From Actinomycetospora lemnae (GTDB taxonomy: Bacteria; Actinomycetota; Actinomycetes; Mycobacteriales; Pseudonocardiaceae): a stretch of DNA of 64,000 bases. The notes under the pieces are model-generated. The model was not told where the DNA came from. It did no database searches and saw nothing but the letters and a program-made list of their open reading frames with translations. Position numbers and translations under genes: made by a program. Below are positions 1 through 8,984 of this stretch, in pieces (the first letter of the stretch is position 1; each line of letters begins with the position of its first letter). The stretch lies in contig NZ_JAQZAO010000010.1 in the NCBI RefSeq assembly GCF_028737315.1, positions 124,001-188,000 of the forward strand. The letters run 5' to 3'.

Positions 1-1
1 C

Positions 2-331
2 TCGTGGTCCGAGGGCGCCGTCGCGCTCGTCCTGCTCGTGGCGCTCCAGTTCGTGGTGGCGTGGACGACGACCCGGTGGCCGGCGACCCGCTCCGCGCTG
101 ACCTCGGCGCCGACGCTCCTCGTGCTCCACGGCGAGATCCTCGAGGAGGTCCTGGGCGAGCACCGCGTCTCGCCGGGCGAGCTGCGCCAGGCGGTCCGGG
201 CGAGCGGCAGTGGCGACCTCTCCCAGGTCGGAGCCGTCGTGCTCGAGAGCGACGGCACGCTCAGCGTGGTCCCGGCCTCCTCGCTGGGGGACGCGTCAGC
301 CCTGCGCGACGTCCCCGGGGCGCACACCTGA
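2..331 (+). CDS. DUF421/YetF-family membrane protein, C-terminal part (5' truncated by window edge)
   Basis: Open from the window edge to a TGA at 329-331. The visible part begins in a hydrophobic helix (about residues 5-19), followed by a soluble domain. That domain has the usual DUF421 pattern: a short strand with LLVLHGEIL, then an SPGELRQAVR segment and a closing VVLESDGTLSVV strand. YetF/DUF421 proteins are small membrane proteins whose cytoplasmic C-terminal domain oligomerises; their molecular role is poorly defined. Only about 109 residues are present, so the other membrane helices lie outside the window. It faces the AI-2E transporter gene tail to tail. Confidence 0.75.
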   Translation, partial: SWSEGAVALVLLVALQFVVAWTTTRWPATRSALTSAPTLLVLHGEILEEVLGEHRVSPGELRQAVRASGSGDLSQVGAVVLESDGTLSVVPASSLGDASALRDVPGAHT

Positions 332-401
332 GTCCCGACCCATCGTCACGACTGCCTGACGACCCGGTCAGCAGGACGCGGGCACCGTCAGCAGGCCCGA
401 T

Positions 402-1544
402 TCACGGCGGATCGCGCAGCGCCGTGGAGGCGCCCGCGCGGTCCGACTCGGTCCCGGGCTCGGCGCGCTCGGCGGGCTCCGTCCGGGACTCGGCCGACTG
501 GTCATGGCTCAGCGACTCGGTGACGCTGCGGGCGACGGCGACGAGCGGGACCGCGATGACCGCACCCGCCACGCCGAACAGCACCCAGCCGGCGGTCACC
601 GACAGCAGGATGACGACCGGGTGCAGCTTGACCGCGCGGCTCTGCACGAACGGCTGGAGGAGGTTGCCCTCGACGTTCTGCACCACGAGCACCACGCCGA
701 GCACGAGCAGGGCGATGACCGGCCCGCGGGTCACCAGCGCCACCAGGACCGCGGCCGCTCCACTGATCGTGGCGCCCAGCAGGGGCACGAAGGCCCCGAG
801 GAACACCAGCAGGCTCAGCGTGAGCGCGAGCGGCACCCCGAGGACGACCAGGCCGATCCCGATCAGCACGGCGTCGGCCAGGGCGATGACGACGACGCCG
901 CGGACGTACCGGCTCAGCGTCTCCCAGCCACGTCGCCCGGCCTCCTCGAGACGCTCCCGGTGCCGCGCCGGCCCGACGGCGACGACGGAGCGCCACATCC
1001 CCGACCCGTCCTTGAGGAAGAAGAACAGCACGAACAGGGCGATGAGGAGCCCGGAGAGCACGGAGATCACCGTGTTCGCCGCGGTGACGCCGCTCGGCGC
1101 CGCGGCCCGGAGGGCGTCGACGAGCCGGCCGCGCACCTCGTCCACCTGCTCGGGCCGCAGCGCGAGCGGGCCGGTCACCAGCCAGTCGCGGATGCTGTCG
1201 ATGCTGGCCGTCAGCGACGACGCCAGGTTCTCGAGCTGCCCCCGGATCCGCTGTTCGAGGAGGTAGCCGGTGCCCCCGACCGCCGCGACGAGGAGCAGCA
1301 CGCTGAGGCCGGCGGCCAGCCAGGCCGGCATCGCGCGGTGCAGCAGCCGGGCCAGCGGGGAGAGCAGCGCGGCCAGGAGCAGCGCCGTCGCCACCGACAG
1401 CGTGACCAGGGCCAGCTGCAGGGCGATCCACCCGAGCACCCACACCGTCGCGCCGACGACCAGCAGGCCGGCGCAGACGACGACGGCGCGGCGGAACCAC
1501 CGCGGGACGAGCTCGCGACCCGGGTCCTCGACGCCGCCGGTCAC
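402..1544 (-). CDS. AI-2E family transporter (PerM-like)
   Basis: 380 residues from a GTG that overlaps the stop of the upstream MFS gene by GTGA, so the two are probably translationally coupled. It has the AI-2E/PerM layout: paired N-terminal helices (about residues 15-65), a soluble helical insert rich in charged residues (about 90-160), then a cluster of helices. These include the FVPLLGATISG and QNVEGNLLQPFVQSRAVKLHP signature segments typical of the family. A charged, disordered tail follows the last helix. Family members export small molecules or act in Na+(Li+)/H+ exchange; the substrate cannot be told here. The upstream in-frame extension lies inside the MFS gene and is not used. Confidence 0.85.
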   Translation of the reverse strand: MTGGVEDPGRELVPRWFRRAVVVCAGLLVVGATVWVLGWIALQLALVTLSVATALLLAALLSPLARLLHRAMPAWLAAGLSVLLLVAAVGGTGYLLEQRIRGQLENLASSLTASIDSIRDWLVTGPLALRPEQVDEVRGRLVDALRAAAPSGVTAANTVISVLSGLLIALFVLFFFLKDGSGMWRSVVAVGPARHRERLEEAGRRGWETLSRYVRGVVVIALADAVLIGIGLVVLGVPLALTLSLLVFLGAFVPLLGATISGAAAVLVALVTRGPVIALLVLGVVLVVQNVEGNLLQPFVQSRAVKLHPVVILLSVTAGWVLFGVAGAVIAVPLVAVARSVTESLSHDQSAESRTEPAERAEPGTESDRAGASTALRDPP

Positions 1545-2800
1545 GTCCGGCTCCCGCGCGGCCACAGGAGCAGCGGGACGGCGGCCAGCACGGCCGGTCC
1601 GATGACGAACCACATGGCGTTGTATCCCTCGGTGGCGGGGAACAGCGGGACGGCCAGCGACACCGCAGCCCCGACGGCGAGCGGCCCGAGCAGGCATCCC
1701 GCGCCGCGGCTGAGCAGGAAGAGGCCGGCGGCGCCGCCGTGGTGCTCGGCGGGCAGCACCTGCATCAGCGCGGAGTAGTTGAGGGTCATCACCACGCCCG
1801 CCCCGGCCGCGGGCAGCGGGACCAGCGCGATCATCCACGCGCTGTGGAAGAACCCGGCGCCAATCACGCCGGCTCCGTACACCGCCGACGCGACGGCGAG
1901 GACGCGCCGGTGCCCGACGGAGTCGGCGACCCGGCCCGCCAGGGGCACCGCGACGACGAGTCCGAGGGCGACGAGCGGGAACACCACCCCGGACACGAAG
2001 CTGGCGCTGCGCCCGAGGCCGACCGTGAAGAACAGGACGACGAACGCCTTGAGCCCCTGGAGCGCGACGTTCCACAGCAGCGTCGCCCCGAGCACGACGG
2101 CGACGTCGCGGTCACGCATCAGCCGGACGACCGCCCGCAGCCCACCGGGCGACGCCGCGGCACCCGCCAGCGGCTCCTGACGGGAGGACCACAGGCCCAC
2201 CAGGAGCGCGACCGTGCCGATCGCCACGGCGCACGCCGCGACGAGGAACACGGCCGGCGCCCAGAGGTCGAGCAGGAAGCCGCCACCGACCAGGGCCGCC
2301 CCCAGCCCGGCGAAGCGCCAGGAGGAGGCGGCGGCCCGGGAGCGGCCGCTCACCTGCTTGGGGACGAGGTCAGGGTAGAGCGCCTCGTAGGGCGTCAGGT
2401 ACGCGAAGTGCCCGACGAAGTAGGCGGCCGCTCCCACGACGAGCACCGTGCGGTTGAGGTCGGTCGCCACCAGCAGCAGCCCGGTCAGGCACAGCGGCGC
2501 TCCGACGAGGACGAACCAGAGCCGGTGGGCGACCGTGCGCGCCGCCCGGTCGTTCGCCAGGCCCACGAGCAGCGGCAGGACCAGGCCCGCCGCCCCTTCC
2601 CCGCCGATCACGAGGCCGGTGACGAGCGGGCCCGACTCCGTCCCCAGCAGAGTCGGCAGGTAGGTGGTCAGGGCGGTGATGGCGAACGTCGTGCCGAACG
2701 CCGGCGCTCCGAGCACGATCAGGAACGGCCACCGAGCGTGTCGGTCGGCCTCGGCCCCTTCAGCCTGATCGGACGCCGTGCCGCCGGTCCGACTCGTCAT
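1541..2800 (-). CDS. MFS transporter
   Basis: 419 residues from ATG, with GAGGTG a few bases upstream as ribosome binding site. It has about twelve hydrophobic helices in two halves of six, with an Arg-rich cytoplasmic turn (VADSVGHRR, the MFS motif A position of the second half) and a QVSGRSRAAASS loop between helices 4 and 5. The LTPYEALYPDL segment resembles transporters of the sugar (GPH/SLC45-like) side of the superfamily, but this is only a resemblance. It overlaps the AI-2E gene and probably forms a two-gene operon read from around 2900. Substrate unknown. Confidence 0.8.
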   Translation of the reverse strand: MTSRTGGTASDQAEGAEADRHARWPFLIVLGAPAFGTTFAITALTTYLPTLLGTESGPLVTGLVIGGEGAAGLVLPLLVGLANDRAARTVAHRLWFVLVGAPLCLTGLLLVATDLNRTVLVVGAAAYFVGHFAYLTPYEALYPDLVPKQVSGRSRAAASSWRFAGLGAALVGGGFLLDLWAPAVFLVAACAVAIGTVALLVGLWSSRQEPLAGAAASPGGLRAVVRLMRDRDVAVVLGATLLWNVALQGLKAFVVLFFTVGLGRSASFVSGVVFPLVALGLVVAVPLAGRVADSVGHRRVLAVASAVYGAGVIGAGFFHSAWMIALVPLPAAGAGVVMTLNYSALMQVLPAEHHGGAAGLFLLSRGAGCLLGPLAVGAAVSLAVPLFPATEGYNAMWFVIGPAVLAAVPLLLWPRGSRT

Positions 2801-3300
2801 CGCACCTCGCTCGACCCGATGTCCGGGAGGCCCGGGCCGCCGGAGACCTCCCCGCTGCAACGCGCGGGGTTGCCGATCGTCGGACGTCCGCAACCTTGCG
2901 CGGGCCTGACGATGCGGCGGCCGGCGTGCCCGCGGAGCAGCCCGGAAGCGCCCTGTGCTCAGCAGGTCAGCGCTGACCCATGTCCGAAACCACACGCGCC
3001 GCCAGCATCGCGACCGCGACCTTCGCGTGAGACCTACCGTGACCGCGACGACGGTGACGCGGGCGCCGGTGCCGTCGGGGTGGGTCGGGCGGCGGGCGAG
3101 GTCCCTGTCCGGTCGATCGCCGGGACGGCGGCCCCGGAGCCGAGACTCCCCGTGAGGGGAGGTGTGCATCCGAGGGGCGGTGTGCGGGACCGTCAGCGGA
3201 CCGCAAGCTCTGGCGTCTTCCGTGGCGCGCCTCCGCGGCATTGGCTGGTGGGGACGCCACCGCGACCGCGTGAGGCCGTAGCGCGACGAAGGACCGAACC
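2801..3300. other. 500-base intergenic stretch, no convincing gene
   Basis: All reading frames here give arginine-rich shadow translations. It should hold the promoter for the minus-strand MFS operon. CCTGACGAT (minus-strand ATCGTCAGG) at 2905-2913 recurs in other spacers of this window, and a perfect 14-base palindrome GGTCAGCGCTGACC lies at 2965-2978. The remainder shows nothing I recognise. Confidence 0.5.
2957..2979. repeat. Palindromic repeat, copy 1
   Basis: A 23-base stretch starting GCTCAGCAGGTCAGCGCTGA recurs at 3877-3899 with three differences. It contains a perfect 14-base palindrome (2965-2978). The function is unknown; it could be an operator or a transcript-end hairpin. Confidence 0.4.
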
Positions 3301-3666
3301 GTGGACGAGCCCGATCCCTCCGGCTTCTCGTGGGTCATGTGTCCCGAGACCGGGGTGACGGCGCGGGAGGCGGCGGTGAGCGCCCTCGTCGCGCGTGACG
3401 ACCTCGGTGCGGAGTGCGTCGCGGCGTCGATCTCGATGAGCCGCACCCGCCGCCTCGCGATGATCGAGGACGTCCGGGTCCTCACCGGCGTGCTCGCTCT
3501 CGAACTGGAGACGCGAGAGGCCCTCGACGGGCGCTGCGATCCGGCTCACCGCGCGCGGCTGGTCCACACGGCCACGATGCGGTCCGAAGCCTTCGCCCTC
3601 TGCGCAGCGCTCACGCTCGAGGCGCTGGACGACGAGCTGCGCGGGGACTTCCCCCACGGCCGCTGA
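3301..3666 (+). CDS. Hypothetical protein (121 residues)
   Basis: Starts at GTG 3301. The translation is balanced in composition and predicted mostly helical. It has two Cys residues before the C-terminal third and a repeated hydrophobic pattern (RLAMIEDVRVLTGVLALELETREAL). I recognise no domain. No strong ribosome binding site precedes the GTG, so the start is uncertain. The opposite strand also has an open frame here, but its translation looks like an antisense shadow. Confidence 0.4.
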   Translation: MDEPDPSGFSWVMCPETGVTAREAAVSALVARDDLGAECVAASISMSRTRRLAMIEDVRVLTGVLALELETREALDGRCDPAHRARLVHTATMRSEAFALCAALTLEALDDELRGDFPHGR

Positions 3667-3876
3667 GCCGGGCAGATCGGCATGATCATCGGCTTCGCCA
3701 CCGCCTGGCCCGCCAACGTCCGGCTCATCCTCGCGGCATCAACGAGGCCAGGTGAGGGCGAGCCGTGCTGATCCTCGACCTGGTACTCGACCTGGGTCTC
3801 GGGTCGCGCCCGGCCACGCCGAGGAGCGGGCCGAGGCGCGGCCCGAGCTCGGGCCTCGAGCGTCCGTCGCCCCCTC

Positions 3877-3899
3877 GCTCAGCAGGTCATCGCTGATCG
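3877..3899. repeat. Palindromic repeat, copy 2
   Basis: Near-copy of 2957-2979, with substitutions at three of 23 positions that partly break the palindrome. It overlaps the last codons of the 52-residue minus-strand protein gene. Confidence 0.35.
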
Positions 3900-4045
3900 G
3901 GCGGCGGGGAGGACCGGTCCTCCTTCTCCCGGTTGTCACGCGCCTGCTTCGCGGCCGGCGCACGTTCCTCTTCGTACTCGTCCTCGGGCGTCTTGGCGTT
4001 CTCCTGGGCGTGCTGTGCAGCACGGGGCGCCTCGGGCTCGGTCAT
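3887..4045 (-). CDS. Small charged protein (52 residues)
   Basis: A short gene with an excellent ribosome binding site, AGGAGGTGAACC directly before the ATG. The product is highly charged and without hydrophobic segments: Glu/Asp-rich in the middle (TPEDEYEEERAPAAK), then Arg/Lys-Glu alternation, ending SSPPPDQR. The composition predicts a soluble, disordered or helical peptide. No family recognised. It lies just after another short ORF (4049-4249), and both follow the BCCT transporter gene on the same strand, so the three may share a transcript. Confidence 0.6.
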   Translation of the reverse strand: MTEPEAPRAAQHAQENAKTPEDEYEEERAPAAKQARDNREKEDRSSPPPDQR

Positions 4046-4048
4046 GGT

Positions 4049-4249
4049 TCACCTCCTGGTCGGGAAACGGCCGGGATACCCGCTCGCGGCGCCACCCAGC
4101 CGGGCGGCGTAGCTGCGGGGGATTCGTGCGGCACCACGGGCGGGACGCCTCGTGGGTCGCAGGTCCGACCGGCGACAGCCGCGTCTCGCGATGGGCGGTC
4201 CGGCGTCGTCGTGGGCGCGCTGCGCGCCGTGCCGGTTCTCCTTCTCCAT
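4049..4249 (-). CDS. Small basic hypothetical protein (66 residues)
   Basis: ATG at 4249 is preceded by GAGGAGGAGCG, a strong ribosome binding site, and the TGA falls just inside the Shine-Dalgarno region of the 52-residue gene downstream. The N-terminus (MEKENRHGAQRAHDD) is charged and the rest Arg/Gly/Pro-rich. The latter is also what a chance frame in this GC-rich DNA gives, so only the initiation signal really supports it. No domain recognised. Confidence 0.35.
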   Translation of the reverse strand: MEKENRHGAQRAHDDAGPPIARRGCRRSDLRPTRRPARGAARIPRSYAARLGGAASGYPGRFPTRR

Positions 4250-4279
4250 CGCTCCTCCTCGAGCGTTCGCTGTCGGCGC

Positions 4280-6052
4280 TCATCCCCGCCGCGACATCGG
4301 TCCCGCCGGTGCCTGGGACACCTCGGCGACGGTGGTCTCCCCCAGCGACGGGTCGACCTCGTCCTCGTCGAGACCCGCGCCGTCGGACGGCTCGCCGAAG
4401 TCCGAGGAGTCGTCGTCCGCGGAGTGACGGCCGGTGCCGTTGGCGCCGGTCACGTGTCCCGCCGGTACGGGACGCGCCGCAGCCTCCCTTAGCCCCGGCA
4501 TGGGGGACGCCTCGGACGGGAACCGCACGACGAAACGCTCGGTCGAGAGCGCCTTGACCAGACCCACCGCCATCGCGATGAGCACCAGGCAGAACGGCAG
4601 CCCGGCCAGGATCGAGGCCGTCTGCAGAGCGCTGAGGGCGTCGGCACCGCTGACCGCGCCGGCGCCGAGCAGCACCGCCGCGATGACGCCCTCCATCACC
4701 GCCCAGAACAGGCGCTGCTGCCAGCGCGGGTTCGGGTCGCCGCCGTTGGTGAGGATGTCGACCACGAGGGAGCCGGAGTCCGACGAGGTCGCGAAGAAGA
4801 GCACCACGACGACGATGGCGGCGACGGAGGCGAGGACGGCGGCGATGGCCCCGACCGGCAGCTGCTGGAGCAGCACGAACATGCCGGTGTCGGTGGACGC
4901 GGAGGCCAGCGGGTTGGCCGGGTCCTGCTGCAGCGTGTTGAGCGCCGACTCGCCGAACACGGTCAGCCACACCATCGACGCGCCGACCGGGGCGAACAGT
5001 GCTCCGGCGATGAACGAGCGGATGGTGCGCCCGTAGGAGATCCGCGCCAGGAACATGCCGACGAACGGCGACCAGGAGATCCACCAACCCCAGTAGAAGA
5101 GCGTCCAGCTGGCCTGCCACTCCTGCGCCGCCGGGTTGCCCGGGTAGGTCTGGAAGCTCTGTGCGGGCAGGTTCTGCAGGTAGTTCCCGACGTTGCTGAC
5201 CGTGGTGTTGAGCAGGTCGCGGGTCGGGCCGAAGGCGAACACGAACACCATGAGCGCGAACGCCAGCCACAGGTTGATCAGCGACAGGTTCCGGATGCCC
5301 TTGTCGATGCCGAGCATCACCGAGACCACCGCGATGGCGGTGATGCCGAGGATCAGCACGATCTGCAGCGGGGTGGTGTTGCTGATCCCGAAGAGCGTCT
5401 CCAGGCCCGCCCCCACCTGCTGGGCGCCCAGGCCCAGCGAGGTGGCCAGGCCGAACAGGGTGCCGAACACCGCGAGGACGTCGACGACGAAGCCGGGCCA
5501 CCGGTTGATGCGGTCCCCGAGCAGCGGGTAGAGCGCCGAGGCCGGGCGCAGGGGCAGCCCCTTGCGGAACGCGAAGTAGCCCAGCGCCAGCCCGAGCACG
5601 ATGTAGATCGCCCACGGGTGCAGGCCCCAGTGGAAGAACGTCAGGAACATCGCGTTCGTCGCGGCCTCGGGGGTGCCGCCCGGACCGACCGGCGGCTCCT
5701 GGAAGTAGCTGACGGGCTCGCTCACCGCGTAGTAGACGAGCCCGATGCCCATGCCGGCGGTGAACAGCATCGCGAACCACGACGTCGTGCCGTACTCGGG
5801 TGTCGAGTCGGCGGGACCGAGGCGGATGCGCCCGTAGCGCGACGCCATCAGCACGACGACGAACACCAGGAACGCGCTCGCGCTGAAGATGTAGAGCCAC
5901 CCGAAGTTGGTGACGATGAAGGAGTTGGTCGCACTCGCCGCCGCCGCCAGAGACCTGGGCGAGAACACTCCCCACAGCACGAGGGCGAGCGCGAGTACGG
6001 CCGACGTGACGAACACCGGTGGGCTGGTGTGCTCGCGCAGATAGCGGATCAC
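4280..6052 (-). CDS. BCCT family osmolyte (betaine/carnitine/choline) transporter
   Basis: 590 residues from GTG 6052, overlapping the stop of the upstream Ddn-like gene by GTGA. It has about twelve helices. BCCT signatures are visible: the Gly-rich GMGIGLVYYAVSEPV segment of the first substrate/Na+ helix, WTLFYWGWWISWSPFVGMFLARISYGRTIR containing the Trp box, and SSDSGSLVVDILTNGG. These carriers import glycine betaine or related trimethylammonium solutes, usually with Na+, at the cytoplasmic membrane. An acidic tail of about 60 residues (DDDSSDFGEPSDGAGLDEDE) follows the last helix, where BetP-type proteins place osmosensing regions. The exact solute is not determinable. Confidence 0.9.
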   Translation of the reverse strand: MIRYLREHTSPPVFVTSAVLALALVLWGVFSPRSLAAAASATNSFIVTNFGWLYIFSASAFLVFVVVLMASRYGRIRLGPADSTPEYGTTSWFAMLFTAGMGIGLVYYAVSEPVSYFQEPPVGPGGTPEAATNAMFLTFFHWGLHPWAIYIVLGLALGYFAFRKGLPLRPASALYPLLGDRINRWPGFVVDVLAVFGTLFGLATSLGLGAQQVGAGLETLFGISNTTPLQIVLILGITAIAVVSVMLGIDKGIRNLSLINLWLAFALMVFVFAFGPTRDLLNTTVSNVGNYLQNLPAQSFQTYPGNPAAQEWQASWTLFYWGWWISWSPFVGMFLARISYGRTIRSFIAGALFAPVGASMVWLTVFGESALNTLQQDPANPLASASTDTGMFVLLQQLPVGAIAAVLASVAAIVVVVLFFATSSDSGSLVVDILTNGGDPNPRWQQRLFWAVMEGVIAAVLLGAGAVSGADALSALQTASILAGLPFCLVLIAMAVGLVKALSTERFVVRFPSEASPMPGLREAAARPVPAGHVTGANGTGRHSADDDSSDFGEPSDGAGLDEDEVDPSLGETTVAEVSQAPAGPMSRRG

Positions 6053-6588
6053 GAGGGGGTTCCTCCTCGGGGCGGTCGGGGCTCGCGCTCCGACGGGGGC
6101 GTCGGGGCGAGGAGGACGAGGGGCACGCCGTGCTCGTGGTCGGCGCCGAGGCGCTGGTAGGCCTCGAGGTCCGGCGGCGAGCCGTCGACGTCGCGGTCGA
6201 GCATCCGCATCAGGGCGGCGGCGGTCCGGGGTCGGCGCGCGGCGTACTCGGCGAGCCACCGGCCGGACTCCGTCGACGGCAAGGGGTACGCCCAGCCGTG
6301 GCGACGCCGCCGACCGACCTCGTAGGTGACCTCGGGGTGCGCGACGACGTTGCGGTACCACTGCGCGCGACTGCCGTAGCCCGAGGCGACGACGTAGGAG
6401 TCGCTCACCGGACCCCGCCCGACGACCTCGAGCACAGCGTGCCGGGGCCGGCCGGTCGTCCGCCCGACGTGCGTCAGCAGCACGAGCCGACGCCCGAAGA
6501 CCCAACCGAGGCCGCACCGGAAGACGAGGATCGGCGCGCGGACGAGGGCACGGGAGAGCCGACGTCGCGCCGGACCGGCGGTGCGCAT
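6049..6588 (-). CDS. Nitroreductase/deazaflavin (F420)-dependent oxidoreductase, Ddn family
   Basis: 179 residues. Start at ATG 6588 was chosen because GAGGAGGGG lies upstream; a longer in-frame extension is Arg-rich and unlikely. The fold signature is LLTHVGRTTGRPRHAVLEVVG followed by VVASGYGSRAQWYRNVVAHPEV, the standard pattern of the small split-barrel F420H2-dependent Ddn family. Members reduce quinones or nitro compounds with F420H2. The gene overlaps the BCCT start by four bases, so the pair is co-translated, although no functional link is obvious. Confidence 0.85.
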   Translation of the reverse strand: MRTAGPARRRLSRALVRAPILVFRCGLGWVFGRRLVLLTHVGRTTGRPRHAVLEVVGRGPVSDSYVVASGYGSRAQWYRNVVAHPEVTYEVGRRRRHGWAYPLPSTESGRWLAEYAARRPRTAAALMRMLDRDVDGSPPDLEAYQRLGADHEHGVPLVLLAPTPPSEREPRPPRGGTPS

Positions 6589-6738
6589 GCGGGTTCCCCT
6601 CCTCGGCGTCGGCCCCGAGTCCACCGTCGCGGCACCCCGGCGCGCCACCGCCGGGACCCGGACGTCAGGTGATCGCAAGGCGCCACCTGCTCACGCGGCG
6701 CTGCCCGGGTTCGTTGATCCCTGTGGGGCCTGCTCGTC

Positions 6739-8643
6739 GTGACCGTCCTGCTCGGCGTCAACCTGCCGCCTGCGCTCGGCTACGTGTCCCGCTGGCGGCA
6801 CGAGCGCCTGGTCAACAGCCTGCCGTACATGCAGGCCCACGGCCGCTGGGACGTCGTGACCGTCCCGCCGACCGACCGGGTCAATGCCATCCACGCCGCC
6901 CTGCTGCCCACCGGCAAGGTCCTGCTCATCGCGGGCTCGGGCAACAAGGAGGACCTGTTCGCCACCAAGGCGCTCAAGAGCCTGCTCTACGACCCCCGCG
7001 ACGGCTCGTCGCGCATGATCCCGGTCCCCGACGACATGTTCTGCGGCGGTCAGACCCTGCTGCCCGACGGCCGGCTGCTCGTGGCCGGCGGCACCGCGCG
7101 CTACGAGAAGCTCGACGGCGCGGTCACGCACGCGGCCGGGGCGATGCGCGTCAAGAACGAGGACCCGGACGTCGCCCGACCCGTGCCGGCCGGAACCGAG
7201 TTCGTCTCCCCCGCCGGCCTGCGCTACCGCAGTACCCGCGACGCCCTCGTGCCGCCGGCGGCCAAGATCACCACCAGCACGGGGGCCACGGTGACCGCCA
7301 GCGAGGTCACCGTGTTCGTCGAGGCCGTCGCGCCCGGGCCCGGGTCGGTGAACCCGGACCGGGAGCAGTACGCCATCGCGGGGCTGCCGCCGGACCTGAG
7401 CCGGGACCTGTACGGCCTCGGCGCCCCGATGACCCTCGACAAGCAGGATTACCAGGGCACGGACAAGGCCTACACGTTCGATCCGGTGACCGAGACCTGG
7501 ACCCGCGTCGGCGACATGGCGTTCGCCCGCTGGTACCCGACCCTGACCCCGATGGTCGACGGGCAGGTCCTGGCCACCTCCGGCCTCGACGGCGTCGGCG
7601 AGGTCCTCAACGGGCAGACCGAGATCTTCGATCCGGCGACGAACACCTGGACCGAGCGCAAGGACCTCACCCGGTACTTCCCGACCTACCCCGGGATCTT
7701 CACCACGGCACGGTCGGACGAGATGTTCTACACCGGCACCACCGCGGGCTACGGACCGGCCGACCAGGGGCGCGTCCCCGGACTCTGGGACCTCGCGGAC
7801 AACACCCTGTCCCCGGTGCCGGGCCTGCGCGACCCCGACCTGCTCGAGACCGCCGGCGCCACCTGGGTGGGGCCGGTCCAGGACCAGCGCATGGCCGTCA
7901 TCGGCGGCGGCGGGATCGGGGAGAGCCCCCGCTCGACCGCCCGCATCGACGTCGTCGACCTCGACGACCCGGCGCCCCGGTTCACCCCGGGGCCCGACCT
8001 CCCCGCGCCCACCCGCTACCCCAACATCGTCACGCTGCCCGACGACTCGGTGCTCATCAGCAACGGCTCCCGCGACTACCGCGGCAAGGGCGCCTCGGAC
8101 CACCTCCACGCCCGGCTCTACCACCCGGCTCCGGACGGCGGCTCGCTCACCGAGGCCGCAGCCCCGGAGGTCGGCCGGAACTACCACACCGAGGGGCTCC
8201 TGCTCCCCGACGGCCGCGTGCTCACCGCCGGTTCCGATCCCTTGTTCGACGACGAGAACAACACCGTGCCGGGCACGTTCGAGCAACGCCTCGAGATCTA
8301 CTCGCCGCCCTACCTCTTCCGCGGCCCGCGCCCGGAGATCACCGCGGCGCCCGACGAGGTCGAACGTGGCGCCACCGCGCTCGTCGCCACCCCCGCCCCC
8401 GAGCGTGTGGAGCGCGCCCGCCTGCTGCGCCTCGCCACCTCGACCCACGTCACCAGCGTCGATCAGCGCTCGGTGGCCCTCGACGTGCGGCCCGCGCGCC
8501 GCGGTGTCGCGGTCGACGTTCCCACCGCGCCCGAGACCGTGCCGTCCGGCTTCTACATGCTCGTGCTGGTCGACGACCGGGGTGTGCCCTCCGAGGGCCG
8601 GATCCTCCGCGTCGCCGGGGACGAGGCGGGCCGGACGGACTGA
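6739..8643 (+). CDS. Copper radical oxidase (galactose/glyoxal oxidase-like, GlxA type)
   Basis: 634 residues with kelch-type beta-propeller repeats and a C-terminal immunoglobulin-like (DUF1929) domain. All active-site residues of copper radical oxidases align: Cys102 (DDMFCGGQ) to crosslink with Tyr266 (ARWYPT), Tyr482 and His483 (GRNYHTEG), and His570 near the C-terminus (TSTHVTSVDQR). Such enzymes oxidise aldehydes or alcohols to acids, making H2O2; actinobacterial GlxA acts at the cell surface. The GTG start used here leaves only half of a membrane anchor. The in-frame bases before it still encode LWGLLVV, up to a stop at 6715-6717, and a positively charged N-terminus lies in another frame (from GTG 6669). 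This suggests a frameshift or a sequence error near 6718-6722. Confidence 0.85.
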   Translation: MTVLLGVNLPPALGYVSRWRHERLVNSLPYMQAHGRWDVVTVPPTDRVNAIHAALLPTGKVLLIAGSGNKEDLFATKALKSLLYDPRDGSSRMIPVPDDMFCGGQTLLPDGRLLVAGGTARYEKLDGAVTHAAGAMRVKNEDPDVARPVPAGTEFVSPAGLRYRSTRDALVPPAAKITTSTGATVTASEVTVFVEAVAPGPGSVNPDREQYAIAGLPPDLSRDLYGLGAPMTLDKQDYQGTDKAYTFDPVTETWTRVGDMAFARWYPTLTPMVDGQVLATSGLDGVGEVLNGQTEIFDPATNTWTERKDLTRYFPTYPGIFTTARSDEMFYTGTTAGYGPADQGRVPGLWDLADNTLSPVPGLRDPDLLETAGATWVGPVQDQRMAVIGGGGIGESPRSTARIDVVDLDDPAPRFTPGPDLPAPTRYPNIVTLPDDSVLISNGSRDYRGKGASDHLHARLYHPAPDGGSLTEAAAPEVGRNYHTEGLLLPDGRVLTAGSDPLFDDENNTVPGTFEQRLEIYSPPYLFRGPRPEITAAPDEVERGATALVATPAPERVERARLLRLATSTHVTSVDQRSVALDVRPARRGVAVDVPTAPETVPSGFYMLVLVDDRGVPSEGRILRVAGDEAGRTD

Positions 8644-8759
8644 CGCCGGGGCGATCGTCAGGTGCCCGCAAGCCCATGCAGGCGCCGGTCGTGGTCGCCT
8701 GGTGGAGCACGGATCTCGACGGAGACGTGACGACCCGTTCCCGCAGCGAGAGGTGAAGC

Positions 8760-8984
8760 ATGAGCCTGTTGGGCAACCTGCACGACCTGATCGGTGACCT
8801 CGCGGACGGCGGCAGGCCCTGCCCGCCCCCGGAGCCGCTCAGATCAGGAGCGCGATCGAGGTGGCGGCACCGAGCACGGACAACACGCCGGCACCCACCG
8901 AGAGCGACAGGTCCCGGTCGCGCGTCGTCCGCCTCTCGTCCCTCGTACGGAGACGCCACATCGCGACCAGCCAGAGAGCCATGA
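8760..8984 (+). CDS. Possible small protein (uncertain)
   Basis: ATG 8760 follows GAGAGGTGAAGC, a good ribosome binding site. The first 17 residues (MSLLGNLHDLIGDLADG) form a plausible amphipathic helix. After about residue 30 the translation becomes Arg/Ser/Pro-rich and overlaps the convergent membrane-protein gene at 8839-9021, so part or all of the frame may be non-coding. Confidence 0.25.
   Translation: MSLLGNLHDLIGDLADGGRPCPPPEPLRSGARSRWRHRARTTRRHPPRATGPGRASSASRPSYGDATSRPAREP

Noticed and set aside
4..1266. Long plus-strand open frame of 420 codons
   Set aside because: Antisense to the AI-2E transporter gene; the translation is Arg/Thr/Ser-rich with no domain, as expected from GC-rich shadow frames.
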